NCBI GenBank assembly: GCA_002099365.1 | Contig: MSED01000009.1 | Coordinates: 496,001-560,000 of the forward strand | Direction of reading: 5' to 3' | DNA length: 64,000 nt | Source: Phialophora verrucosa | Lineage: Eukaryota > Ascomycota > Eurotiomycetes > Chaetothyriales > Herpotrichiellaceae | In this document: positions 1-10,067 of the stretch, piece by piece | Position numbering within the stretch: position 1 is the first letter of the stretch | Layout: each line of letters begins with the position of its first letter | Made by a program: the position numbers and the translations under genes | Notes under the pieces: model-generated | The model's database searches: none | Told to the model about the DNA's origin: nothing | Seen by the model: the letters and a program-made list of their open reading frames with translations, nothing else

Positions 1-746
1 GCGCCGTCTTGAAAGACCTGCCCAACCCGTCGACCGAGAACTCATCCTCGCCTATACCCTTCTTCCACTACCTCGAGCGTCTGAAACTCGAAAAGCGCGA
101 AGGATGGCGAAGGTTTGGCATCGACAGGGGCGAATCGATAGCAGACCATATGTACCGCATGTCAATGATCACCATGCTCGCACCGCCTGAACTGAGTTCT
201 CGGCTGGATATTCCACGGTGCACGAGGATGGCGCTGGTTCATGATATGGCTGAGGGGCTGGTTGGAGATCTGACGCCCGTGGACGGTGTGCCGAAGGTGG
301 AGAAGAACCGACGCGAAGCTGAGACTATGGATTGGGTGGCTCAGTCACTACTAGGGAAAGTCCATGGTGGGCTCCCGGGGAAGGTCATCCGCGCTGCGTG
401 GCAAGAGTACGAAGACAGCGAGACATTGGAGTCAAAGTTCGTCCACGATGTCGACAAGATAGAACTCATCTTGCAAATGGTGGAGTATGAGCGAGCGAAC
501 GACTGCACCATCGATCTTAGTGAGTTCAGCTGGGTAGCAAAGAAAATCGCCTTGGAAGAGATGAAGACCTGGGCACAAGAGATTCTGAACGAGAGGACGG
601 AATTGTGGAAGAGCAAGGACTTGGCACCGAGGGAACCGACTCGGGCAGCAACAATCAAGGAACAACAAGACGAGTACTACGGCAACGGCAATGGGAACGC
701 TCAGCCTTTGGGTAATGGAGTCACAGACACGGAGATGAATGGGTAG
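1..746 (+). CDS. HD-domain 5'-deoxynucleotidase (HDDC2-like), 5' end outside window
   Basis: The frame is open from the left edge, and the first in-window start-like codon (position 9) is TTG, so the true ATG lies upstream and the gene is 5'-partial. The product matches the HDDC2/YGK1 group of HD-domain phosphohydrolases, which remove phosphate from deoxynucleoside 5'-monophosphates with a divalent metal. Counting from position 9, the metal ligands are visible: H47 in an ADHMYRM context, H78-D79 in ALVHDMAEG with E82 following, and an aspartate near residue 147 in KFVHDVDK. The final 40 or so residues are an Asn/Gly-rich tail (GNGNGN) outside the domain. It converges on the HIT gene, with 218 bp between the stops. 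The family call is firm; the exact substrate is inferred. Confidence 0.85.
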   Translation, partial: AVLKDLPNPSTENSSSPIPFFHYLERLKLEKREGWRRFGIDRGESIADHMYRMSMITMLAPPELSSRLDIPRCTRMALVHDMAEGLVGDLTPVDGVPKVEKNRREAETMDWVAQSLLGKVHGGLPGKVIRAAWQEYEDSETLESKFVHDVDKIELILQMVEYERANDCTIDLSEFSWVAKKIALEEMKTWAQEILNERTELWKSKDLAPREPTRAATIKEQQDEYYGNGNGNAQPLGNGVTDTEMNG

Positions 747-964
747 GCACAGGAGTGAGAGCGCGTTGAGCCGATATGGACAAGGGTGCAATGAGATGTC
801 AGTCACGCAACCAAGATACCCAGATAACGATAGATGGAGTTTTGACGTCCTTCACGTGGTGTCTTCTGAACCTGGATCTAAATTTGCTTACTTGGAGCCC
901 ATGTCTACAACTCCCAGCGCAATGCCAATGTGAAGAGGATGGTACAGCCATCATGTAGAGATGG

Positions 965-1552
965 CTATGCCTCATCCTCTCCCTCTGCCCGATCCTTGTC
1001 AATCTCATTTCTCAACCATTCCGCCTCTCTCTTCATCTCATCGTCACTCCTAGCTTTCCGATCGCTGTCCGGCCCACCTACAAAATCTCTCCTCCCATTC
1101 TTCGCCCTCTCGTCCCTCATCCTCTGCATTTCAAGAAAGGCTTTGCCAACGTTCCCTTCGTCTCCATCCATGGCATCATAGATCCGGTCGCCGCCGCCTC
1201 TATCATCATAATCCCCTTTCTGCCGCGGGATCACATGGACATGAACGTGTGGGACTGACTGTCCAGCATCTACTCCGTCTTGAACAGCAACGTTGAATGA
1301 TGTCGCGTGGTATACGCGCTGAAGCGTCCGCGAGACAGTCCGTACGGTGTTGAACAAGTCCGCCGTTTCCGTGTCGCTGAGCTGTGAAAGTCGAGGGACA
1401 CTCCGTACTGGACATACGAGGATATGTCCCGGGAGGAGTGGTTTGAGGTTCACCAAGCCGTATGAAAGGCGTGAGGGTGAGAGATGAAAGACTTGCGAAG
1501 TGACGACGAAAGGGCCAAACTTGAGATTCGGCGGCAATTGCAGTGAAGGCAT
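965..1552 (-). CDS. HIT-family dinucleoside triphosphatase (Aph1/FHIT type)
   Basis: Probable bis(5'-adenosyl)-triphosphatase, which cleaves Ap3A/Ap4A-type dinucleotides. The protein shows the order expected of Aph1/Hnt2: an N-terminal strand region, LVNLKPLLPGHILVCP, then NVAVQDGVDAGQ and the HIT triad HVHVHV followed by IPRQKGD, whose middle histidine is the nucleophile in this family. The C-terminal third is charged and ends with the EMKREAEWL helix found in yeast Aph1. No intron is needed. I chose the ATG at 1552 (195 aa) because homologous sequence begins just after it. In-frame ATGs at 1606 and 1633 would add up to 27 residues that do not look conserved. Confidence 0.85.
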   Translation of the reverse strand: MPSLQLPPNLKFGPFVVTSQVFHLSPSRLSYGLVNLKPLLPGHILVCPVRSVPRLSQLSDTETADLFNTVRTVSRTLQRVYHATSFNVAVQDGVDAGQSVPHVHVHVIPRQKGDYDDRGGGDRIYDAMDGDEGNVGKAFLEMQRMRDERAKNGRRDFVGGPDSDRKARSDDEMKREAEWLRNEIDKDRAEGEDEA

Positions 1553-2119
1553 TTGTGAGTCGGGCGGCGTAGTTAGATCTTGATTGACGACCAGGTGATG
1601 GTGCATGGTGGTCTTCTGATAGTCGAAACACAATCATCCCCCGGTAAAGACAAAATGCCAAATCAAAGTGTTGCGGTTGACGCGAAACGCGACGTCACCG
1701 CGCCGACGGATATTATTCCCAGACTCGGTCGTGTAGGATACATAATCTAACAGCGTAGGAACCCGTGCTACGTAGGTATGTTGAGACACCGAATATGCTG
1801 CTTGACAACGCGTAGGGCAGAGCATCTGAAGACTCACGCGTGCCCAAACATGCGTAAAGCAGAGGGTTGTCCAGGGTTTCCTTGAATCATTGCATGCTGC
1901 TCGTCCGCGGTCGGCCAAAACCGATTCTTCCACTTCCCCAAGTGGGACGGCATGCTGTCGTCACATCCGTCAAAGTTTACCATTCCGCTCGACCTGATAA
2001 CCCTGAGCATTTGCTGGATCGGGACGGGGACAGAGGTAGGCTCAACATTCTTGATACAAATACTACACTTTCGGCCACGTTGGGGGGCGCTCCGCAGAAG
2101 TTCTCTTCACACCCAAAAA
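1553..2119. other. Intergenic, divergent promoters of HIT and acyltransferase genes
   Basis: About 570 bp separate the two divergent start codons. ORFs here are short and antisense to one another. I see no conserved protein or RNA. The in-frame extension of the acyltransferase ORF back to 1952 has no homologous sequence and is probably 5' UTR. Confidence 0.5.
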
Positions 2120-3484
2120 ATGGAAGACCTCGAAGTACGCCTTGACATTCTCGGCCAACAAGGAGGACTGTTCAAGTTATACACCCAGCTGTGTTTATGC
2201 TTTCAAACCAGCAATATTACCTCACAACGCGACATTACCGACACACTGACCAAAGGTCTTGCTCGACTAGCCGCTAGCTACCCGTGGGTGGCAGGTCAGG
2301 TCATCAACGAAGAAGCTAATAGCTACAAGATCGTGCAGTATGAAGAGGTTCCCGGTCTTATCGTCAAAGACCACAGGCACGATCCCAAAATACCGACGAT
2401 GGACACGCTTAGACGAGCCAATTTCCCTTTCAGTATGCTGGACGAAGCTGTAGTTGCACCAATCAACACTCTTGCGGCAGGCACCGAGGGCCCAGCACCG
2501 GTTTTCCTTCTGCAAGCTAACTTAATAAAGGGCGGCCTCTTGCTCACCTTTGCTACTCAGCATAACACGATGGATCTGACGGGAATGGCCCAGATGATGC
2601 ACTTGTTATCGAAGGCATGCCACGAAGAATCTTTCACGCCCGAAGAACTCCGGATAGGAAACCTCGAGCGAACCAAGCTCATTCCTCTGCTCGACGATTC
2701 CTACACACCCGGACCGGAGCTAGCTCATCAAATTGGAAGACGTGCTGCGCACGAATCTATATCAACAGACAAAGGCACCGAGCCTACAGTCTCTTCAAGC
2801 CCTGTGTGCACCTGGTCATATTTCAATTTCCCCGCCGAATCTCTCAGGGATCTTAAGACACTCGCTATGAAGTCTGTCAAGGATCCATCCAGCTACATCT
2901 CCTCTGACGACGCCCTGAGTGCTTTTATTTTACAAGCAGTTTCCAGAGCACGTCTTCCCCGGCTAGAGCCCAATCAAGAGACTATATTCGCCCGCGCCGT
3001 CGACCCGCGCCGCTACTTGGACATCCCGACCACCTATCCCGGCCTCGTTCAGAACATGACCTATACAGCTTATAGATTCGACGAACTCGTAAAGCAACCG
3101 GTAGGAATTATCGCGTCCGAGCTTCGGCGGGCGGTCGACCCAAAAACATCAAACCTCGCCTACGCCACTCGTGCGCTTACAACGTGGTTCCTTCGCGCCG
3201 AAGACAAAAGCAATATCAACGTCACCGCTACATTAGACCTCTCAAAGGACATAATGCTCAGTTCTTGGGTGAAATATGATTGCTACGACCTCGATTTTAA
3301 CCTCGGACTGGGTAAGGCAGAGGCTGTGCGAAGGCCGCAATTCACTCCCGTAGAGAGCTTGTTCTATCTCATGCCCAAGAAGCCGGACGGGGAGATAGCA
3401 GCCGGGCTGTGTCTAAGACAAGAGGATCTCGAGAGATTGAGAAAGGACGAGGAGTTCATGAAATACGCTGTCTATGTCGGATGA
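2120..3484 (+). CDS. BAHD/trichothecene-3-O-acetyltransferase-like acyl-CoA transferase
   Basis: Predicted acyl-CoA-dependent O- or N-acyltransferase of the PF02458 type. The open frame begins at 1952, but family-like sequence (KLYTQLCLCFQ) starts just after the ATG at 2120, giving 454 aa, the usual length. The catalytic HxxxD is HNTMD, with H148 and D152. The second signature, DFGWG in plants, appears as DFNLGLG near residue 392, followed by the typical basic/proline stretch. There is no signal peptide or membrane segment, so the enzyme is likely cytosolic. It is single-exon and converges on the cyclotransferase gene, with 60 bp between stops. Acceptors in this family range from trichothecenes to polyamines and sugars, so the substrate is unknown. 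No synthase gene is nearby. Confidence 0.8.
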   Translation: MEDLEVRLDILGQQGGLFKLYTQLCLCFQTSNITSQRDITDTLTKGLARLAASYPWVAGQVINEEANSYKIVQYEEVPGLIVKDHRHDPKIPTMDTLRRANFPFSMLDEAVVAPINTLAAGTEGPAPVFLLQANLIKGGLLLTFATQHNTMDLTGMAQMMHLLSKACHEESFTPEELRIGNLERTKLIPLLDDSYTPGPELAHQIGRRAAHESISTDKGTEPTVSSSPVCTWSYFNFPAESLRDLKTLAMKSVKDPSSYISSDDALSAFILQAVSRARLPRLEPNQETIFARAVDPRRYLDIPTTYPGLVQNMTYTAYRFDELVKQPVGIIASELRRAVDPKTSNLAYATRALTTWFLRAEDKSNINVTATLDLSKDIMLSSWVKYDCYDLDFNLGLGKAEAVRRPQFTPVESLFYLMPKKPDGEIAAGLCLRQEDLERLRKDEEFMKYAVYVG

Positions 3485-3544
3485 CGAAGTCTCTAAATAT
3501 AATGTATCGTGACGGAGGAACACCCCCCAAACCCTGTACAAGAA

Positions 3545-4378
3545 TTAGGATCCCCAGGCCGCTCTTTCCCCTTCTCCCATCTCTCTCACCATCTTCTCCG
3601 TGACATGGTCGTCCGTCTCCGTCGCCTCCGCCTCGACATACCCGTCGTCCGTGCCCACATAGCCGTGGTCATCAACGTAGATACCCGGTGGGATGAACTT
3701 CCTCATCACATTGTCCACCCAGGACTGCGGCAACCCGAGGCTCACGGACTCTTCGATCCCACGGTTCATCCGTCCGATATATTCGTGTACGATCTTGCCC
3801 GGCGCGGTCCGAAACTCGTCGACATAAACTAGCGCTCGGACCGTAGAGTTATGCGCCCCAGCCGGACTTGATAAGTCCCCATTCACCTGCTCAGCATCCC
3901 AACCGGGCACATCGACACCATACTCACGCGGATCCCTCAACCACTTCGTCACAGTAATAGGCAAGTAGTGCTTATTGTAGTCCCACCCGCCTTGCTCGAA
4001 CCGCTTGATCATCTGCGTCTGGGGATCCTTGTTCCTTACCGGATTCGGATTTCTCGCTTCGTTGTGTCCCTCGTAGAGATCCAGCCGCGCCTCGTCCACG
4101 GGATGCATGTTGTACAAAACTCCCCAGACGGTGTTGTTGTCCGAGGCGGCGTTGGATTGTGGCAATGCGACGACGTTGGCGTACCCCCTTTCGCAGATGA
4201 TCCAGGCGTGCGAGTCCAGTCGGCCTATGGCCACGGGGACGCTGGATGAGGGAGAGTGCTGGAGGCGGATGGACATCTGGTGCGCGGAGAGGTTGGAGCC
4301 GAATGCGAAGTAAAAGGTGCCGGTTTTGGACGAAGTGGCGGTCGGATCGAAGGTCGATTGTTCTTGGTCTTGAGTCAT
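3545..4378 (-). CDS. Gamma-glutamylcyclotransferase-like protein (GGCT fold, GliK-like group)
   Basis: Predicted GGCT-fold enzyme that releases 5-oxoproline from gamma-glutamyl amides. The diagnostic N-terminal motif is FYFAFGSNL, which binds the gamma-glutamyl backbone. The probable catalytic glutamate lies in LDLYEGHNE. The remaining sequence, with a conserved Tyr/Trp-rich middle, matches the longer fungal GGCT proteins that include GliK from epidithiodioxopiperazine clusters. I prefer the ATG at 4378 (277 aa); another in-frame ATG lies at 4405. No NRPS or other gliotoxin-type genes are in the window, so a general glutathione-turnover role is at least as likely as secondary metabolism. Confidence 0.75.
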   Translation of the reverse strand: MTQDQEQSTFDPTATSSKTGTFYFAFGSNLSAHQMSIRLQHSPSSSVPVAIGRLDSHAWIICERGYANVVALPQSNAASDNNTVWGVLYNMHPVDEARLDLYEGHNEARNPNPVRNKDPQTQMIKRFEQGGWDYNKHYLPITVTKWLRDPREYGVDVPGWDAEQVNGDLSSPAGAHNSTVRALVYVDEFRTAPGKIVHEYIGRMNRGIEESVSLGLPQSWVDNVMRKFIPPGIYVDDHGYVGTDDGYVEAEATETDDHVTEKMVREMGEGERAAWGS

Positions 4379-4911
4379 ATTTGCGGAATGGTGGCTGGGG
4401 TTCAACCCAGCTGAGTTAGAACAGATGTTGATTAGGACTCGACGTAACTAGTATGTAGACGTTTTCGCTGATCCGGATCAAAATTCCAATTGTTGGATTT
4501 AGCGGTCGTTGTGCTGGAGACGCTTGCTTGGCTAATTCAAAAATTCGCTTTACTATGATCTAAAAGGTTGATGGTACAAGCATAGAATGATTGTTACTCT
4601 GTTCAAAAGCCTACGAAGCAAGCCAGGGATATCAGGAACGAGTCACTTGAACATGGAGATGTGCGTTTCTTCATTGGAGAATGTCGATGTCATTAAGGAG
4701 AGCGAGGCTGAGGATGCGATCCGGCTCCGATTGGCTGAGATAACCAAGCACGTGATTCGAGCACGTGCCGAGGTGTCTTGGCAGGTGGCACAAGTCGCAC
4801 TTTGGGTGGGAACACGGCGACTTGTTCATGCGACTAACAGATTGCATTAAACATTTATCTATTAACTTTCGACTGTATGCACGGTACTATGCGGCTCCCC
4901 GCCTATACATC
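4379..4911. other. Intergenic between cyclotransferase and NCS1 transporter
   Basis: About 530 bp holding the cyclotransferase promoter and the 3' flank of the transporter. A short plus-strand ORF (4587-4850) has no recognisable motif, and I do not call it a gene. No repeat or RNA was seen. Confidence 0.45.
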
Positions 4912-6579
4912 CTACGACACGGTGTCAATCGTGGTTGGCGCGACCTTTGCGTCGATCATTCGCTTCTCAATGTCGCCGTCTGCCTTGTAGCCAGTGCTCG
5001 ACGCGGACTCGCTGGTCGGTTCCAGACCGTCAATCAGATACAACTTTCCGTAATCCTCCTCTTCAGTCCTGACCGATATGGGCGAAAGAGTAGTGCAGAT
5101 GAAATACACGAGCCCGGAGAAGACGACCACAAGGACGTAATTCCACGAGTACATGTTGAGGATGCCTCGGTTGGGAATGGGGACTCCCATGCTGTACAAC
5201 ATGCCCGGGAAGAGCGGCGCAATCGCAACAAACCACGCAACAAATGCCCGCCAGTTGCAGCCAAAGGTGTACCAGTAGATACCGCGAGGTTTGAAGAGGT
5301 GCGAAATGTTGATGCCGTATCCTCGGCGGACCCAGAAGTAGTCCACCATGATCACACCAGTGGTGGAACCAAGAAATAGGGTATATGCTCCCAAGAAGGC
5401 CAAGAAGGTTGTCGCCTTGGCTTGAATCTCCCACGGGCATATCGCGAACGAGATGATAGCACAGATAAACTGCCCGCGCCGGATGTTAATGTACTTGGGG
5501 AACAATCCCGTCAAGTCATTTGCCAGGGGTACCGAATTGCCGGTGACGTTGGTCATGATGTTGAAGAAAATGAAGCAGGCACCTGCGAAAAACTTGCCGG
5601 CTCGGTTGTCGAAGTGGTTGATCACAGACAGTGGATTCCATTCGACGCTTCCATACACAACCGACGAAGCGACAGCCATCGTACAGCCCAGGAACTCGGT
5701 CAGGGTCACCAGGACAGGTAAGGCAAACAGCTGCGTCGCCCATGCCGCTGTGTCATTCTTGGAGTGTCGTGAGATGTCCATGATGTTAACCGCAAATGTT
5801 GCGTTGCCCGAAATGGCTGCGTTAACACAAATTCCAAAGAGGTAGCCGACGGACCATCCATCGAGTGGCTTGCTGGGTTCCCTCCATACTTTGGGCCATC
5901 CTCCAGCGGCGGTTATTGACCAAGTGAACAGCGCCGTCCAGAACAAAGGCACCAGAACGCTTTTGACGACAAATAGATATCGCAGCGTCCTAATCGGCAG
6001 GTAGAGGAACGGCAACGACAATAGCCAGAAGATGGTGAAGGATAAAAGCTGAGGGGGAGTGATGTTTGCCGATTTTGGAAAGGCGTCGATGTTCCAGTGA
6101 GCAAAAGAAGGCCAGATTGCTGTTGTACAAGCCTGCACCGCCTGACCAGCCAGACTACACTGGATGCCATAGTAGATGATACAGGGCACACCTCTGACGA
6201 TCATCGCCCATTTCGATCCGATCATCCCGAACGACGCCCTGACAGTGCCGGGAAAGTTCGTTCCGAGTTTACTACCCAGGTAGCCAGATGCTGCACAGGG
6301 GATGGAGACAATAATGTTGCCCACAAGGCAGGCCACGACACAGAGTCCAGGATTCAGACCGAGCGAGAATGCTGAACTCGAGACCTCAAGCTGAGCCGCA
6401 TTGAAGCCTTCAGCAATCCAGAATAGGCCCATCTGGTACCAAGCGTAGGTACGGTCCTTCCTCTTGATAGGATCCATGTCCTCATTTGTGTACTTCATGG
6501 CAGTAGGATCATCTGCGCCGAACGAGCCTGGGTGTGGCTTCAGCACCACGTGCTCATCCCAAAACTGCTTGAAAGCCAT
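4912..6579 (-). CDS. NCS1-family purine/pyrimidine/hydantoin permease (Fur type)
   Basis: A 555-aa proton-coupled nucleobase transporter of the NCS1 family, Fur/Dal4 branch, in the plasma membrane. Twelve hydrophobic segments can be traced. The cytosolic N-terminus carries DMDPIKRKDRTYAWYQ, immediately before TMS1, and TMS1 contains the substrate-site asparagine in FNAAQLEVSSS. Later landmarks include PLANDLTGLFPKYINIRRGQ near TMS8-9 and VDYFWVRRGYGINI in TMS10, both typical of uracil, allantoin and hydantoin carriers. It has no introns. It is divergent from the dihydropyrimidinase gene, with 1.1 kb between starts, which suggests the substrate is a dihydropyrimidine, hydantoin or related ureide. 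Uracil, allantoin or uric acid remain possible from sequence alone. Confidence 0.88.
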   Translation of the reverse strand: MAFKQFWDEHVVLKPHPGSFGADDPTAMKYTNEDMDPIKRKDRTYAWYQMGLFWIAEGFNAAQLEVSSSAFSLGLNPGLCVVACLVGNIIVSIPCAASGYLGSKLGTNFPGTVRASFGMIGSKWAMIVRGVPCIIYYGIQCSLAGQAVQACTTAIWPSFAHWNIDAFPKSANITPPQLLSFTIFWLLSLPFLYLPIRTLRYLFVVKSVLVPLFWTALFTWSITAAGGWPKVWREPSKPLDGWSVGYLFGICVNAAISGNATFAVNIMDISRHSKNDTAAWATQLFALPVLVTLTEFLGCTMAVASSVVYGSVEWNPLSVINHFDNRAGKFFAGACFIFFNIMTNVTGNSVPLANDLTGLFPKYINIRRGQFICAIISFAICPWEIQAKATTFLAFLGAYTLFLGSTTGVIMVDYFWVRRGYGINISHLFKPRGIYWYTFGCNWRAFVAWFVAIAPLFPGMLYSMGVPIPNRGILNMYSWNYVLVVVFSGLVYFICTTLSPISVRTEEEDYGKLYLIDGLEPTSESASSTGYKADGDIEKRMIDAKVAPTTIDTVS

Positions 6580-7678
6580 GGCTGACGGTGGTAGGACTGC
6601 GGGTGTTTGTGAGTCCGTCTTCAGTGCGATGCAGCTTTGAGCAGGATGTCCTTCGGACGCACAACGAGGCCTGCCCTCATATACATACCCTCGCTGTCAG
6701 AAGGCCGTGGAGCCGACTTCCTACCTTATCTACTAGCCATTGTCGAGAACTCAAATTGATGGGACGAAGCCGGACAAGGGAGCTACGAGAGACCGGCGTG
6801 CCCATGGTCTGATGATTTGCACATTGATTGACAGAAAGATAAGCTGGCCGACTGCTCCCCGCGGACGCCGTGAGTCGCTGCTCGGGTCTATCGCAAGCCT
6901 AGAAGCGGAAGGTGAGTGGCAGCCTAGGGACCTTTGCTGCATATCTTCCACAGTGGAGCCAGTCTATTATCGTTGTACATTCTGGCCTCATGGCGACATA
7001 AATTTCAAGTCTCGGAGATACTCGACATGCAATCGGCGCCGTACGGTGCATTAACGCTGGGATGCAAGTCTGGATGCAAGACTATGTGGACGCACTGGTG
7101 TTAATCTACGGAGTAAGGCCGCCTCATATCCGGGATCAGGGTTCGCACTATCCACGTGGGAATTGAATGCCGTGTGCAGTGGAAGTCAGATGGACAAATC
7201 CGCGATAACGGCCAACCCTGAATTGCTGCCACAGGTATGTTCTCTCCAAAATTCGTCGGAGTAAAGCGCCATCTTGCCCGGAGTGTCGCCGCTGGCCCTC
7301 GCTCAGACCCCCTGCATCCGATACGGAGCGCAGCCTTGCCCAATGGGAATTAAGCCTGCCGTTTTCACTCAATATCACGTACCCAGTACAGTCAATATCA
7401 GGGAAGATACTTCGGGGCGGAGACCTCGATACCAGATTCGAAGACGTCTTGGCATCTAGAACCACTTGGAGCAATAGTTCTCGGCAACGGACAAGCCGGC
7501 GAGAATTGTACATCGATATCGCAGACGACAAACTGGAATTACCTATTCGACTTTCGTCACTAAATGTGCCCGAGATTGACGTTCATTCCCGTCATCTGCT
7601 TGAGTACATCTCGAAGCCCATCAGCGAAGGAACTTGGATTGGTGTATTCATTATCTTTCCTCACGACTCCTTGCTACA
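6580..7678. other. Shared divergent promoter of NCS1 permease and dihydropyrimidinase
   Basis: This 1.1-kb stretch has only short ORFs in conflicting frames, none with a recognisable motif. It is the only regulatory space for both divergent genes, so co-regulation by nitrogen source or pathway inducer is plausible. I could not assign specific binding sites with confidence. Confidence 0.45.
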
Positions 7679-9357
7679 ATGGGCAGCTACGCTCCGTCCG
7701 CATTAGAGTGCGATCTGCTGGTCACTAACGGTATCATCGTGAGCTATGCGTTGACCGAGCAAGTTGTGAGACACTAACCACGATCAGGTTTCGCCAAGTG
7801 ATCTGATCTACCCGCCAGCATCAGACATTGCCGTTAAGAATGGCAAGATCCTGTGCATCGGAGCCCTTCAAGGCATATTCACCGCGCAAAAGGTGGTCGA
7901 TGCTCAAGGCGCGTACGTGACACCTGGCGGCGTCGACACTCATGTCCACCTCGACCAGCACATCAATGGCGCCTTGGGCGACAACTTTGAGAACGGTTCA
8001 AGGAGCGCGATTGCCGGCGGCACCACTACTATCGTCACATTTGCCTTTCAAGCCAAGACCGATGACAGCGTCTTGCCTGTAGTCGAGGCCTACCACAAAA
8101 AGGTAAGCCTGACAGACCCTTCCGGGATACAGACTCGACAAGATCTAACGCGCGACGTAGGCGGCGGGGTTGACATACTGTGACTATGGCTTCCACCTGA
8201 TTCTGACTAACCCGACACGACCAATCGTGGAGCAAGAACTTCCCATCATGGTCGAACAGGGTATAACCTCTGTCAAATTGTACATGACATACGACCCGCT
8301 CAAGCTGAAGGATCGCGAGATCTTGAACATCATGCTCGCTACCAGGGCCCTGGGCATGACGACCATGATCCACGCCGAGAACAGTGATATGATCGACCTG
8401 ATCATCGAGCAGCTGTACGAGCAGAAGCTAGGAGACCCTTACTATCATTCGGTCGCGCGACCCAAGGTCGCCGAAGATGAAGCGACCTACCGAGCCATCA
8501 GCCTCGCCCAATTAATGGACACGCCAATCCTGCTGGTTCACATCTCCAGCGCCGTTGCGGCGCGCCATATCCGCGACGCGCAGACCAAATTACTGCCCAT
8601 CCATGCAGAGACGTGCCCGCAGTATCTCTATCTCCTCAGGGACCGACTCAAGGGCGAGAACTTTGAGGGCGCCAAGTGCGTGTGTTCGCCGCCTCTACGG
8701 GACAGCCAAGCCGATCTGGACGCTCTCTGGGAAGCCATTGCCAACGGCACCTTCACCACCATCTCCAGCGACCACTGTCCATTCAGCTTCCACCACCCTC
8801 TCGGCAAGCAAATGGGCTTGAAGAACGGCGTTTCCCGCTTCACCGATATCCCGAATGGTCTGCCGGGCGTCGAGACACGGCTGCCGTTGATATACAAGGG
8901 CGCGCAGGAGGGCCGGATCAGCGTGCAGAAATTCGTCGAAGTCACGGCTTCCAACCCAGCCAGACTGTACGGGCTCAATACCAAGGGGAGCTTGGCCGCA
9001 GGGTACGACGCCGACATCGTCGTGTGGTATCCTGACGGGGCGGTCTCGTTCGACCTGACGAACGAGATGCTCCATCACACGTGCGACTATACGCCTTTTG
9101 AAGGGGTCAAGTTCGGCAACTGGCCGCGGTACACGATCAGCAGGGGCGAGATCGTCTGGTCGCGAGATGAGGGCGGCGTGTTGGGCAACAAATCGCATGG
9201 CCAGTTCGTGCGGAGAGTCAAGACCGGGTTGAGGCAGCCGAGGGGGAAGTTCGAGAACGAGTGGATTCCGCAGTACAAGGGCCGAATCCCCGGCGTTACG
9301 GCGGCCAAGGGCCATCCTCACGTCGAGGGAGCTTCGCAGAAGGTAGTGGGCAACTAA
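7679..9357 (+). CDS. Dihydropyrimidinase / D-hydantoinase
   Basis: Three exons: 7679-7738, 7788-8102, 8161-9357. The introns (49 and 58 nt) have GTGAGC/GTAAGC donors and CTAAC branch points. The product is 523 aa, the normal length. It is a cyclic amidohydrolase that opens 5,6-dihydropyrimidines or hydantoins. The binuclear zinc site is complete: H72 and H74 (DTHVHLDQH), the carbamylated lysine K164 (SVKLYMTY), H196 (MIHAEN), H252 (VHISS) and D329 (SSDHCPF). The start MGSYAPS leads directly into the family's DLLVTNGIIV strand. Its stop is 104 bp from the convergent RidA gene. Allantoinase is less likely because the KLYMTYDP and SDHCPF blocks are of dihydropyrimidinase type. Confidence 0.9.
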
Positions 9358-9461
9358 ATTCAAACCTGCGTTAGTTGGATCGGCTGTAACTTTGTTGTTT
9401 TTACCCTAGCTATACAGTTCTAGCTCAAGGATCAGATCCAGCTCCAGCCTTAGCTCCAGCT

Positions 9462-10067
9462 TCAGGGTACATGCGCCACAACCTCAATCTCAACCCTCAT
9501 GCCCTCCAATCCCAGCTTCGGCACCTCGACGCACGTCCAGATCGGTCGATGGTTCGGCCCCATCCACTTCTCGAATTCAGCCTTCATCTTCGCAAGCACG
9601 CTGTCGTCAAGCGGGATATGGTAGCTGTTCACACGAAAGACCTGGGTCCAACCCCCAGACGCGCCCGCGTGGCGCAGCGCGATGTCGACGTTCTTGAACG
9701 CCTGTTCGATCTGTGTTGCGGCGGGGATGTCGGTGGGCATGGAGCCGGTCACGGGATCCCAGCCGCCTAGATAGATACACGTACATCAGCAGGAGAGATA
9801 TACAGCAGCGGATTGAATGAAAGAAATGCCATGTGTCGTATGAATTAACGCCGGGGGCCGGTGGCTCCGTATCTAGAATCAACAACCCACGATTCCAGGC
9901 CACGTGGGTTCATCATCGTCTCAGTACATACATACATACACACTGCGGCTGCGTTACGTACCTTGTCCGGCTACTTCGATCCGGTCCCCGACGCGGACGG
10001 CTTGGCTGTACATATCCGCGTTCTGCTCCCCCCAGCCGGGATAGTTGAAGTACTTGAGATGGGACAT
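9462..10067 (-). CDS. RidA/YjgF/YER057c-family protein
   Basis: Two exons: 10067-9962 and 9766-9462, joined by a 195-nt intron (GTACGT donor, TAG acceptor). The product is 136 aa. The splice creates the family motif GQGGWDPVTG. The protein then runs through QIEQAFKNVDIALRHAG, VFRVNSYH and RPIWTCVEVPKLG to IEVVAHVP, all typical of RidA trimers. RidA proteins hydrolyse reactive enamine/imine intermediates, and RutC of the bacterial uracil pathway belongs here. Next to a dihydropyrimidinase, a role in detoxifying or processing a pyrimidine-breakdown intermediate is a reasonable inference. The usual Arg ligand is not obvious in my model (the IW region carries RPIWTCVEV), so function beyond the fold is uncertain. 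Confidence 0.85.

Noticed and set aside
2120..4378. A secondary-metabolite gene cluster (acyltransferase plus GliK-like protein)
   Set aside because: No NRPS, PKS, terpene synthase or P450 gene lies within the window.
7449..7706. An 85-aa plus-strand ORF just upstream of the dihydropyrimidinase
   Set aside because: It overlaps the first exon in another frame and shows no motif; the in-frame start at 7679 leads directly into the family sequence.
8695..9363. A 222-aa antisense ORF across the dihydropyrimidinase third exon
   Set aside because: Antisense to the exon carrying the catalytic lysine, histidines and aspartate; no domain of its own.
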